Positions 25,282 through 32,009 of a stretch of 41,691 nucleotides of DNA are shown here, in pieces. Under the pieces are notes generated by a model. It was not told where the DNA came from. It ran no database searches and was given only the letters and a program-made list of their open reading frames with translations. Position 1 is the stretch's first letter, and each line of letters begins with the position of its first letter. This stretch comes from Candidatus Liptonbacteria bacterium (GTDB taxonomy: Bacteria; Patescibacteriota; Minisyncoccia; UBA6257; 2-01-FULL-56-20): contig JACQKT010000010.1 of the NCBI GenBank assembly GCA_016204355.1, positions 1 through 41,691 on the forward strand, given 5' to 3'. The position numbers and the translations under genes are program-made.

Positions 25282-25724
25282 GTAACGTTATGTGTGTTTA
25301 TTTTCTCGGCTACTCCTAGTTTTCGAAGAACATACAATATGCCTGCGAAGATAACGGCAGTTGTCGCGGCGAATTCAAGGAATCCGATACCGGCGAATGC
25401 TCCCACTGCGGCTGTCGCCCAGACAACGGCTGCGGTTGTAAGTCCGTGAACTCTTTCCTCGGTTTTCAAAATTATGCCTGCTCCGAGAAAGCCGATGCCG
25501 ACCACGATGTTGGCCAATATTGCCAAAGCCGCACCCGAACTCTCGGGGGCTACGAGGCGTGGAGCTACTAAGGCCATCATTGCGAAAAGCGACGCGCCTC
25601 CCGAAACCATCAGCGAAGTGCGTATGCCAGCTTCCTTGCCGGCGAGTTCACGTTCCAGTCCCATTAGCGCGCCCAAAGCCAAAGCGGCCCCGAAGTTAAT
25701 CAGCATTTGTGAAAAGTCCATCAT
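25278..25724 (-). CDS. MgtC/SapB family membrane protein
   Basis: A 148-aa membrane protein with the MgtC N-terminal hallmark GALMGLERELAGKEAGIRTSLMVSGGASLFAMM followed by further helices (VVGIGFLGAGIILKTEERVHGLTTAAVVWATAAVGAFAG). It consists only of the membrane domain; the C-terminal ACT-like domain of long MgtC proteins is absent. MgtC proteins are linked to growth at low magnesium and to regulation of ATP synthase, but the role here is unknown. It starts 19 bp from the divergent aspS gene, and a TATAAT lies 8 nt before its ATG. Confidence 0.9.
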   Translation of the reverse strand: MMDFSQMLINFGAALALGALMGLERELAGKEAGIRTSLMVSGGASLFAMMALVAPRLVAPESSGAALAILANIVVGIGFLGAGIILKTEERVHGLTTAAVVWATAAVGAFAGIGFLEFAATTAVIFAGILYVLRKLGVAEKINTHNVT

Positions 25725-25731
25725 TGATTTA

Positions 25732-25738
25732 TATTATA
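25732..25738. promoter_or_regulatory. Overlapping divergent -10 boxes (mgtC / aspS)
   Basis: The 19-bp gap between two divergent ATGs contains TATAAT on the minus strand (25738-25733, 8 nt before the mgtC ATG) and TATTAT on the plus strand (25732-25737, 6 nt before the aspS ATG). Both transcripts would be leaderless and the two promoters cannot be occupied at once. Confidence 0.5.
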
Positions 25739-25743
25739 GCATA

Positions 25744-27138
25744 ATGCGGACGCTTTCATCTGAAATAGTTGAAAAGGAAGGAGACGAAGTCGAAATGCTC
25801 GGCTGGGTTCAGGCAAGGCGCGACCACGGCAAACTTGTTTTTATAGACCTGCGCGACAGAAGCGGCATCGTTCAGGTTGTTTTTGGGCCGGACATAAAAG
25901 ACGCCGGTGAACTTAGGCTTGAATACGTCGTAAAAATGACCGGGCTTGTCAAAAAGCGCCCGGCGAAGATGGTCAACGACAAAATACCGACCGGCGCCTA
26001 CGAAGTTCAGGCAAAAACGCTCGAAATTTTGAGCCGCGCCGAGGCGATGCCGATTTCGGTTGACGACAGCGGTTACGAAATAGACGAAGAAGTGCGGATG
26101 AAATACAGATATCTCGATTTGCGGCGCGAAAGAATGAAAGAAAATATCCTGATGCGCGATAAAGTCGCTGTTTTGGTGCGCGAATATCTCCATAAAAACG
26201 GATTCGTAGAAATCGAAACGCCGCTTTTGACGAAAACATCGCCGGAGGGCGCCCGCGATTTTCTTGTTCCTTCGCGGATGCATCCCGGAAAATTTTACGC
26301 GCTCCCGCAGGCGCCCCAACAGTACAAACAGCTTCTGATGATTGCCGGCTTTGAGCGGTATTTCCAAATAGCGAGGGCCGTGCGCGACGAAGATACAAGA
26401 GGCGACCGCCAGCCGGAACACACGCAGATAGATATGGAAATGTCTTTCGTTACCGAAAAAGAAATACGCGATATGGCGGAAGGGCTGATGATTCATGTCG
26501 TCGAATCGCTAGGCAAAAAAGTGCAGGAAAAGCCCTTTCCGGTTTTCACGCACGAAGAGGCGCTCAAAAAATTCGGCGCGGACAAATTCGATTTGCGAAA
26601 CCCCTCGACAAACTCAGGGCAAGAAAAAGATCCTAATGTTTTGGCGTTCGCGTGGGTGACAGAGTTCCCACTTTTCGAGCGGGACGCGAATACGGGCCAG
26701 CCTACTTTTTCCCACAATCCTTTTTCCGCGCCGAAAGAAGGGCACGTTGAAAAACTTATGCACAGCGAAGATTTGGAAAATCTCCGTGCCCAGCAATACG
26801 ACCTCGTCTGCAACGGATACGAAATAGCGTCCGGCGGAGTACGCATATCGAATCCCGGAGTGCAGAAAAAAGTTTTCGAAATAATGGGGCTGACGCCGGA
26901 AGAAACCGAAAGCCGCTTCGGGCATCTGATTCGCGCCTATGAATACGGCGCTCCGCCGCACGCCGGAATCGCTCCAGGGCTCGACCGTCTTTTGATGATT
27001 ATTCAAAACGAGCCGAATATACGCGAAGTCATCGCTTTTCCTAAAACAGGCGACGGACGCGACCCGATGATGGACGCGCCGTCCGAGGTTGATGAGAAAC
27101 AATTAACCGAACTCGGCATAAAAATTGTTAAAGAGTAA
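25744..27138 (+). CDS. aspS: Aspartyl-tRNA synthetase, lacking the GAD insertion domain
   Basis: Charges tRNA-Asp (or Asx) with aspartate. The ORF track opens at 25474, but the first 90 codons overlap mgtC in antisense and lack homology; MRTLSSEIVEKEGDEV at 25744 is the proper start (464 aa). The anticodon-binding OB domain (VEMLGWVQARRDHGKLVFIDLRDRSG) is followed by class II motifs: MKYRYLDLRRERM, FVEIETPLLTKTSPEGARDF, ALPQAPQQYKQLLM, FQIARAVRDEDTRGDRQPEH and GLDRLLMII. Bacterial AspRS is usually near 590 aa because of a GAD domain before WVTDFPLFE; here DKFDLRNP jumps to VLAFAWVTEFPLF. The junction contains a REP-like repeat read in frame as PSTNSGQ. Confidence 0.93.
   Translation: MRTLSSEIVEKEGDEVEMLGWVQARRDHGKLVFIDLRDRSGIVQVVFGPDIKDAGELRLEYVVKMTGLVKKRPAKMVNDKIPTGAYEVQAKTLEILSRAEAMPISVDDSGYEIDEEVRMKYRYLDLRRERMKENILMRDKVAVLVREYLHKNGFVEIETPLLTKTSPEGARDFLVPSRMHPGKFYALPQAPQQYKQLLMIAGFERYFQIARAVRDEDTRGDRQPEHTQIDMEMSFVTEKEIRDMAEGLMIHVVESLGKKVQEKPFPVFTHEEALKKFGADKFDLRNPSTNSGQEKDPNVLAFAWVTEFPLFERDANTGQPTFSHNPFSAPKEGHVEKLMHSEDLENLRAQQYDLVCNGYEIASGGVRISNPGVQKKVFEIMGLTPEETESRFGHLIRAYEYGAPPHAGIAPGLDRLLMIIQNEPNIREVIAFPKTGDGRDPMMDAPSEVDEKQLTELGIKIVKE
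26601..26620 (-). repeat. REP-like repeat inside aspS
   Basis: cccctcgacaaactcagggc is the reverse complement of the CCCTGAG...TCGAGGGG element related to those at 5486 and 12812. It is read in frame as PSTNSGQ within AspRS. Confidence 0.65.
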
Positions 27139-27150
27139 TAGCTGGACTTG

Positions 27151-27178
27151 CCCCTTACTTTTGTAAAAAAGTGTGGGG
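27151..27178. repeat. Hairpin after aspS
   Basis: CCCCTTACTTTT - gta - AAAAAGTGTGGGG forms an imperfect hairpin in the 78-bp aspS-ndk gap. There is no T tract, so it may be a weak terminator or a processing/stability element. Confidence 0.4.
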
Positions 27179-27216
27179 TGGGTTAGGATTGGAAGTAAAG
27201 AAAAACAAAAAATAAC

Positions 27217-27804
27217 ATGAAACATCCAAAAGAAGAAATAACATTCGTGCTTATAAAGCCGGACGGCGTCCGCAAGGGACTTGTCGGTGAAATAATCAAG
27301 AGGTTCGAACAGCGCGACTTGAAAGTTGTGGCTTTGGAAATGTTCCAGCCGACGCACGAACAAATAGACAATCATTATCCCAAAGACGGGGCCTGGATAA
27401 CTCGGCTTGGGCAAAAAACGCTGAAAACTTATGAGAAATACGGAGTTGATCCGCTTGCAGAATTGGGAACGAACAAGGACGTCGAGATAGGCAAGATGGT
27501 CCGCAAATGGCTGGTGGATTTCATGGTGTCCGCGCCCCTCGTAAAAATGGTTGTGCAGGGCATTCACGCTGTCGACGTTGTCAGGAAGATTGCCGGCCCG
27601 ACATTCGGTTATCAGGCGGAAATGGGAACAATCCGCGGAGATTTCTCGATAGACTCTCCGCTTTTGGCAAATAAGGAAAAGCGCGCAGTAATGAATTTGA
27701 TTCACGCCTCCGAAACTCCCGAAGAAGCAGAACACGAGATCGAACATTGGTTCGGCAAAGGATTCAAAGTTCACTCCTACAAGCGTTACGGGATAGACGA
27801 ATGA
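27217..27804 (+). CDS. ndk: Nucleoside diphosphate kinase with an internal insertion
   Basis: Transfers phosphate between nucleoside tri- and diphosphates through a phospho-His intermediate. The start FVLIKPDGVRKGLVGEIIKRFE and the catalytic NLIHASETPEEAEHEIEHWF are typical, the His of NLIHAS being the active site. At 195 aa it is about 50 residues longer than the usual ~140. The extra sequence (DGAWITRLGQKTLKTYEKYG ... GKMVRKW) sits between the HY of the first half and FMVSAPLVKMVVQG, where normal enzymes have only a short segment. Fold and activity should be kept. No Shine-Dalgarno is clear before the ATG. Confidence 0.92.
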   Translation: MKHPKEEITFVLIKPDGVRKGLVGEIIKRFEQRDLKVVALEMFQPTHEQIDNHYPKDGAWITRLGQKTLKTYEKYGVDPLAELGTNKDVEIGKMVRKWLVDFMVSAPLVKMVVQGIHAVDVVRKIAGPTFGYQAEMGTIRGDFSIDSPLLANKEKRAVMNLIHASETPEEAEHEIEHWFGKGFKVHSYKRYGIDE

Positions 27805-27817
27805 GTTCCGTGACGGT

Positions 27818-27839
27818 CTAACATTCTGCAGAATGTTAG
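27818..27839. promoter_or_regulatory. 22-bp perfect palindrome, candidate operator
   Basis: CTAACATTCTGCAGAATGTTAG is a perfect inverted repeat with no loop, 13 bp after the ndk stop and just before the Nudix gene. It contains the upstream ATG (27833) of the longer ORF. Loop-free dyads of this size suit a dimeric DNA-binding regulator, but no regulator is identified. Confidence 0.5.
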
Positions 27840-27862
27840 AATGTAAAAATCATAAAAATAAG

Positions 27863-28327
27863 ATGGTAATCACAACTTTGTGTTTTTTGGTTAAGGGAAA
27901 CAAAGTCCTCCTTGCGATGAAGAAGCGCGGGTTCGGCGCGGGAAAATGGAACGGCGTGGGCGGCAAAGTCGCTCCGGACGAAAACATAAAAGACGCGACC
28001 GTCAGGGAGGCAAACGAGGAAATCGAAGTTGCGATAAATCCGGCGGATTTGAAGGAATGCGGGAGCATAAAATTTTCTTTCAAGGAAAATCCTGGATGGA
28101 ATCAGGAAGTTCATATTTTTTTAACCGAAAAATGGGAAAGCGAGCCGGTAGAATCGGAAGAAATGCGCCCGGCATGGTATGAAAAGGACAAATTGCCCTT
28201 CAATGAGATGTGGGTTGACGACCCACACTGGTTGCCGAAAGTCCTTGCAGGAAAGAAAATCGAAGGAGAGTTTTTATTCACCAACGGCGGGCAGGGGATA
28301 GAAAATTTTGACGTAAGGGAAATTTAG
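27863..28327 (+). CDS. MTH1-like Nudix hydrolase (8-oxo-dGTP diphosphatase type)
   Basis: A 154-aa Nudix hydrolase. The box GGKVAPDENIKDATVREANEEIEV fits GX5EX7REUXEEXGU, with the last Gly changed. The segment MKKRGFGAGKWNGVGGKV and the later PVESEEMRPAWYEKDKLPFNEMWVDD are strikingly like human MTH1 (NUDT1), which sanitises oxidised purine nucleotides; the Glu-Glu-Met (ESDEM) of the base-recognition loop is kept as ESEEM. I prefer the ATG at 27863 (MVITTLCFLV), which aligns with the start of MTH1, over 27833, which lies within a palindrome. Function is inferred from this similarity. Confidence 0.88.
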   Translation: MVITTLCFLVKGNKVLLAMKKRGFGAGKWNGVGGKVAPDENIKDATVREANEEIEVAINPADLKECGSIKFSFKENPGWNQEVHIFLTEKWESEPVESEEMRPAWYEKDKLPFNEMWVDDPHWLPKVLAGKKIEGEFLFTNGGQGIENFDVREI

Positions 28328-28470
28328 GGCTGTGCTGTATCGTGACTGCCTAGGCGCAATTTCTCTTCCGAGAGTTTTTAACAATTTACTCCTTGACCGC
28401 AAAAATCTTTCGCAGTTTCATTTAAGTGCAGCCCGGCAACTTGGACTGTAAACTGTTGTATTTGAAAAAT

Positions 28471-28489
28471 GCCGCCGGAAAATGGCGGC
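28471..28489 (+). promoter_or_regulatory. GCCGCC/GGCGGC hairpin ahead of the Shine-Dalgarno
   Basis: GCCGCC - 7 nt - GGCGGC forms a hairpin 5 nt before AAGGAG (28495-28500), which is 7 nt before the ATG at 28508. The hairpin could affect ribosome access or stability of the message. The 180-bp gap 28328-28507 also has a possible -35 TTGACC near 28396; no gene is seen in it. Confidence 0.45.
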
Positions 28490-28507
28490 CAGACAAGGAG
28501 ATTAAAG

Positions 28508-29350
28508 ATGAACCCGCATTTGAGTACCGTAAGCGCTGTATCGGGGAGGAACGGCGAGAAGCTTCACAGCATCAAAGACTTCGACGAGTTCTCGAAACGC
28601 TACGCGGCCGTGCATACCGAGCAGGAGAAGGTGGGCCTGCTGCACGGCGGGAAAGACGTAGCCCCTTTTGCGAGAGAAGCCGCCTTTAGCGACGAGAAAA
28701 AGTCGCAAAGCGTCGGCCAGTGGGTCAGGTTCTATATCCAGGAAGGCGGCAACCTGAACGCCAAGGTAGCCAGAACGGCGCAGCAAGTCCTCGTGCAGCA
28801 CTGGTTTAGGCATCTGGATCCCGAGAAAATGATGTATCCCGGGTATCTGGCGGCCGCACGGGAAGCGCTAGAATTCCTGAAAGAGCCGAAGTTCGGTATC
28901 TACGACCCGCCATATCCGCGATTCGTTTCGGAGTGGCTACTGGCGCTCCACAAAGAGTGGGAATGCGGGTGTCGTCCTGACTATCAGGGTGGGGACGCGG
29001 CGCGTAGAACACTGCAGAGTTCTCCGGGTTTCGACGAGTTGCTTATCGGTGCTCTCTGCGCATGGGGGCTCGCTTACGTCCTCGGCAAGAAAAATTCGAG
29101 GCCGGGCGTTCTCCGGCACATCGAAAACTTCCTTGAGGAGCGTCATTACAGCGCCGTGGATGCGCTCATGCAGATCTCCGGCACCGGAGAGCCGCTGTCG
29201 CACCTGAACTCGCGCGCCGTCGAGGACGACATCAACCGCGTTGCCGCCTACGCGTTTATCAAGCTCTTGCTTCAGACAAAAGGGCGCATAGTCGTCAAGG
29301 TCGGTACGGACACCGGCCTCGGCGTCGGAACCGCAGACGAAATCTCCTGA
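28508..29350 (+). CDS. Hypothetical protein, GC-rich gene
   Basis: The 280-aa product starts at ATG 28508 (MNPHLSTVSAVSG) behind AAGGAG; the ORF-track start at 28469 lies in the hairpin and is unlikely. The sequence appears soluble and largely helical (KVARTAQQVLVQHWFRHL, GYLAAAREALEFLKEP, ISEWLLALHKEWE-like), with one CGCRPDY motif. I recognise no family. The gene is visibly richer in G and C than its neighbours, has a canonical Shine-Dalgarno, its own leader hairpin and its own terminator, which suggests a separate origin. Expressed as a single-gene unit. Confidence 0.7.
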   Translation: MNPHLSTVSAVSGRNGEKLHSIKDFDEFSKRYAAVHTEQEKVGLLHGGKDVAPFAREAAFSDEKKSQSVGQWVRFYIQEGGNLNAKVARTAQQVLVQHWFRHLDPEKMMYPGYLAAAREALEFLKEPKFGIYDPPYPRFVSEWLLALHKEWECGCRPDYQGGDAARRTLQSSPGFDELLIGALCAWGLAYVLGKKNSRPGVLRHIENFLEERHYSAVDALMQISGTGEPLSHLNSRAVEDDINRVAAYAFIKLLLQTKGRIVVKVGTDTGLGVGTADEIS

Positions 29351-29380
29351 AACATCCCGAAGCGCAATGCTTCGACTCGC

Positions 29381-29415
29381 AGGTCTGGTAACCACCCCAG
29401 ACCTGTTTTTTATTT
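29381..29415 (+). terminator. Rho-independent terminator
   Basis: AGGTCTGG - 8-nt loop - CCAGACCT followed by GTTTTTTATTTTT; ends the transcript of the gene at 28508. Confidence 0.88.
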
Positions 29416-29438
29416 TTGATTTAAGCCGGCGCAGATGT

Positions 29439-29450
29439 TGTATAATGAAT
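29439..29450 (+). promoter_or_regulatory. Candidate promoter of the excalibur gene
   Basis: TTGTATAAT supplies a perfect -10 with an upstream TG near 29439-29448. The likely -35, TTGATT near 29416, is about 19 bp away. The leader would be about 45 nt. Confidence 0.45.
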
Positions 29451-29498
29451 TTGTACTAAAAGCCGAAAGCCGCCTTATTTTTCAGAAAAATACTAAAT

Positions 29499-29798
29499 AT
29501 GAACAAATTTATTACTTACGGTTTAATTGGTGTAATAGCCATAGGAGGAATTTGGTGGTTGAATGTTGGTACTTCTTCCGACAGTGGATTAGATACACGT
29601 ATAACTCCAGTTGGGAATTACGAGCGTTACGACAATCCCGCCATAGAGCGTTCGTTTTCTTCCGGCGACTATGATTGTTCTGATTTTTCTGCTCAAGACG
29701 AAGCACAAGAATTTTTCGAATCAGAAGGCGGGCCAAACGACGATCCTCATAATTTAGATAGAGACGGCGATGGCGTTGCATGTGAAGCCCTCCCGTAG
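29499..29798 (+). CDS. Membrane-anchored excalibur calcium-binding domain protein
   Basis: A 99-aa protein with an N-terminal membrane segment or signal ([20 protein letters not shown], about 4-23) and a C-terminal excalibur domain. The domain is clear: [41 protein letters not shown], with the DxDxDG calcium loop and the two Cys that flank it. Excalibur domains are extracellular and often attached to surface nucleases or hydrolases; here it stands alone. The role is unknown. It sits just before the restriction-modification island. Confidence 0.88.
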   Translation: MNKFITYGLIGVIAIGGIWWLNVGTSSDSGLDTRITPVGNYERYDNPAIERSFSSGDYDCSDFSAQDEAQEFFESEGGPNDDPHNLDRDGDGVACEALP

Positions 29799-29853
29799 GG
29801 GAAATAAAAGACTAGAGTATCTACAATATTCAGGGTTGAAAGGATAATTTTGG

Positions 29854-29858
29854 GGAGG
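29854..29858 (+). promoter_or_regulatory. Strong Shine-Dalgarno GGAGG
   Basis: GGGGAGGAAG lies 8 nt (from GGAGG) before the ATG at 29867. It marks the first gene of the island; a possible -10 TACAAT lies at 29822-29827. Confidence 0.65.
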
Positions 29859-29866
29859 AAGTAAAA

Positions 29867-30271
29867 ATGAAAACTAGAGAATTAACAGAGAAAGTACAAA
29901 GAATAATCTGGAATATTGCCCGCACGGCGAAATGTGATATTCTGGATAACAGGAGACTTGTTCTAAATCAGAGTCCGATTCTTTACTATCAACCCGATTT
30001 TGTCTTACTTAAAAGAAGTTCTCTTGTTATAATTGAAATTGAATTATCTACAGATACTAGAAAATCAATAACAGGAGATATAGTACGCGCAGGACTAGTG
30101 GGTGCGAATACTTTTGTAGGTGTTACAAAGGATTTGAAAACAGCAAAAATGATAGAAAAATATGGAGAGGTATTTACACGACGCATTCGCGAGATAGCTT
30201 CTATGAAAGTTTTTGGTATTGCGGCAACTGATAAAAAGTTTTCAGATAGATTTGTAGCAATACTACAATAA
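29867..30271 (+). CDS. Small restriction-endonuclease-fold-like protein (tentative)
   Basis: A 134-aa protein, first gene of the island. The central segment YQPDFVLLKRSSLVIIEIEL has the layout of a PD-(D/E)xK core: PD on one strand, then a hydrophobic strand with E-I-E, but the usual Lys of ExK is replaced by Glu, so activity is doubtful. The following helix (DIVRAGLVGANTFVGVTKDL) fits the fold. Only 5 bp separate it from the GHKL ATPase gene. It may be the nuclease or a DNA-binding partner of the restriction-modification system. The family is not recognised; the nuclease reading is an inference. Confidence 0.6.
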   Translation: MKTRELTEKVQRIIWNIARTAKCDILDNRRLVLNQSPILYYQPDFVLLKRSSLVIIEIELSTDTRKSITGDIVRAGLVGANTFVGVTKDLKTAKMIEKYGEVFTRRIREIASMKVFGIAATDKKFSDRFVAILQ

Positions 30272-30276
30272 AATAT

Positions 30277-32004
30277 ATGGAATTCAAGAAAGAACATCTG
30301 TTATATTTTGGATCTAGTGGCAGATTAGTGAGGGTTCTCGGAAGAGAATCAATCTCTAACCCGAATATTGCGTTAATAGAAGCTGTTAAGAATGCCTACG
30401 ACGCCGATGCAAAAGAAGTAAATATTTCTTTTGAAGAGATAAAAGCTCATCATGGAGGGAAAATCATCATCAGTGACGATGGAACCGGTATGACAGAAGA
30501 GGATATTAGAGATCGATGGATGACGACGGCAACTGATAATAAATTACATGAACCTTTCACTAAAAAATATAAGCGTCGCAAGATTGGTGAAAAAGGTATC
30601 GCAAGATTTGCGTTTTCCACACTGGCACAAGCACTCGAGCTTATTACAAAACCAGCAGGGGCGACAAAAGGTTATAGGTTATTCATCGACTGGAACAGGT
30701 TTGATGAAGAAGGTGCTTCTTTTGAGAAAACACCCGTTGACTTCAAGTCTTCTAGTAAGAAGAAAGCCGAACACGGCACTACTATTACATTATCAGGTTT
30801 ACGGCAGAGATGGGATAAGGAGCTTCTTGAGAAATTTATCCGTGAAGCAGAACTGATTACTCCGCCAACTTCAAAGCCGGATAACTTTGGGATTAGTGTA
30901 CATGTTCCAGATTTTCCTGATATCGGCGATCAGAGATTAAGTAGTAGATTCCTGAGGGTCGCGCCTTATTATTTCGAGGCTAAGCTTGATGCAGAAGGAT
31001 ACCTTCAATACCGGATCAAAACTCCCAAAGGAAGTAAAAAATACTCAAAAATAAAAACCACAAGGTATTCGTGTGGGCCTGTGGATTTTAATTTTTGGTT
31101 TCTGCCAAGAGATAAGGGTCTCTACGATCGGTTGGGCGTAAGTCTGCAGGGTATACAAGTAGATGAGATAAAGAAATTTCTGGATGACTGGGGAGGTATA
31201 AAACTTTATCGCGATAACTTGAGAGTTAAACCATATGGTGATTCAGGAAATGATTGGCTGAAGCTTGATTCTCTAAGAGTGGATAGCCCCAGTATTATTC
31301 CAGACAATACACTAGTTTTTGGTTATGTACGGATTAGCCAAAAAGGCAACTCAGCAATAGTTGATACATCAACACGAGAAGGTGTAGTAGATAACGTCGA
31401 GTTCCGCGATCTTCGGCAGTTTGCAATAGACGGAGTTAAATTTTTTGGCACTGTAAGAAGGGCTGTTGAAGACAAAGGAAAGCATAAAAGAGAAGGAAAA
31501 GGACAAAAGAAATCAAAAACATTAAAAGAAGTGTTGCCAAAGTCAATCGTACCCAAACCGCGACAGACATTCATTGATTTTGGCAAAAAATATCCTGAGA
31601 TTTTCTATTTTAAGTTAGAGGACGAAATTAACATTGCTTTCCAGTATAATCTCCCTAACGCCGTGCTTATGCTTGTTAGAAAAGTAATAGAGAATCTAGT
31701 CTATAATCTTATGGAAGAAAGATTCTCAAGCGAAAAAGATTTGCGATGGGACACAAGAAGGAACCGGCCACTGGAATTTAGTAAATTAGTATCTAGTCTT
31801 TCGGATAGAGCTTCTTCTTTTGATGGAGAACAAAAAGGACTTGTATTAAAAGCTATTTCGTTGATAGGCCGCTTCAGGAGAGAAGCTAATTTAAATACGC
31901 ACCAAATTATTGATTACCTTGATGATCGTAGTGAATTAAAAACCCTCAAGATACCTGACATTATTGAACTTTTGTTAAAACTTATCAGAAAAAACCGAGA
32001 ATAA
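30277..32004 (+). CDS. MutL/MORC/HSP90-like GHKL ATPase
   Basis: A 575-aa protein with an N-terminal GHKL ATPase domain. The nucleotide-binding motifs are IALIEAVKNAYDADA (motif I, Glu and Asn), ISDDGTGMTEEDI (motif II), WMTTATDNK and GEKGIARFAFSTLA (motif III, ATP lid). This combination is seen in MutL and MORC-type proteins. The second half is mixed and basic in its linker (KHKREGKGQKKSKTLKEV) with a helical C-terminal domain. MORC-like ATPases linked to methylases and nucleases are known from restriction-modification loci (described by Iyer, Abhiman and Aravind, 2008), and the neighbours here fit. Probably an ATP-driven clamp or DNA-translocating partner. Confidence 0.82.
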   Translation: MEFKKEHLLYFGSSGRLVRVLGRESISNPNIALIEAVKNAYDADAKEVNISFEEIKAHHGGKIIISDDGTGMTEEDIRDRWMTTATDNKLHEPFTKKYKRRKIGEKGIARFAFSTLAQALELITKPAGATKGYRLFIDWNRFDEEGASFEKTPVDFKSSSKKKAEHGTTITLSGLRQRWDKELLEKFIREAELITPPTSKPDNFGISVHVPDFPDIGDQRLSSRFLRVAPYYFEAKLDAEGYLQYRIKTPKGSKKYSKIKTTRYSCGPVDFNFWFLPRDKGLYDRLGVSLQGIQVDEIKKFLDDWGGIKLYRDNLRVKPYGDSGNDWLKLDSLRVDSPSIIPDNTLVFGYVRISQKGNSAIVDTSTREGVVDNVEFRDLRQFAIDGVKFFGTVRRAVEDKGKHKREGKGQKKSKTLKEVLPKSIVPKPRQTFIDFGKKYPEIFYFKLEDEINIAFQYNLPNAVLMLVRKVIENLVYNLMEERFSSEKDLRWDTRRNRPLEFSKLVSSLSDRASSFDGEQKGLVLKAISLIGRFRREANLNTHQIIDYLDDRSELKTLKIPDIIELLLKLIRKNRE

Positions 32005-32009
32005 TATCT

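Noticed and set aside
25474-25743. 90-residue N-terminal extension of AspRS
   Set aside because: It is the antisense shadow of mgtC; the OB domain begins just after the ATG at 25744.
27833-27862. Upstream start of the Nudix gene
   Set aside because: The ATG lies in a perfect palindrome and the ten extra residues do not align with MTH1; 27863 is preferred, though 27833 is not excluded.
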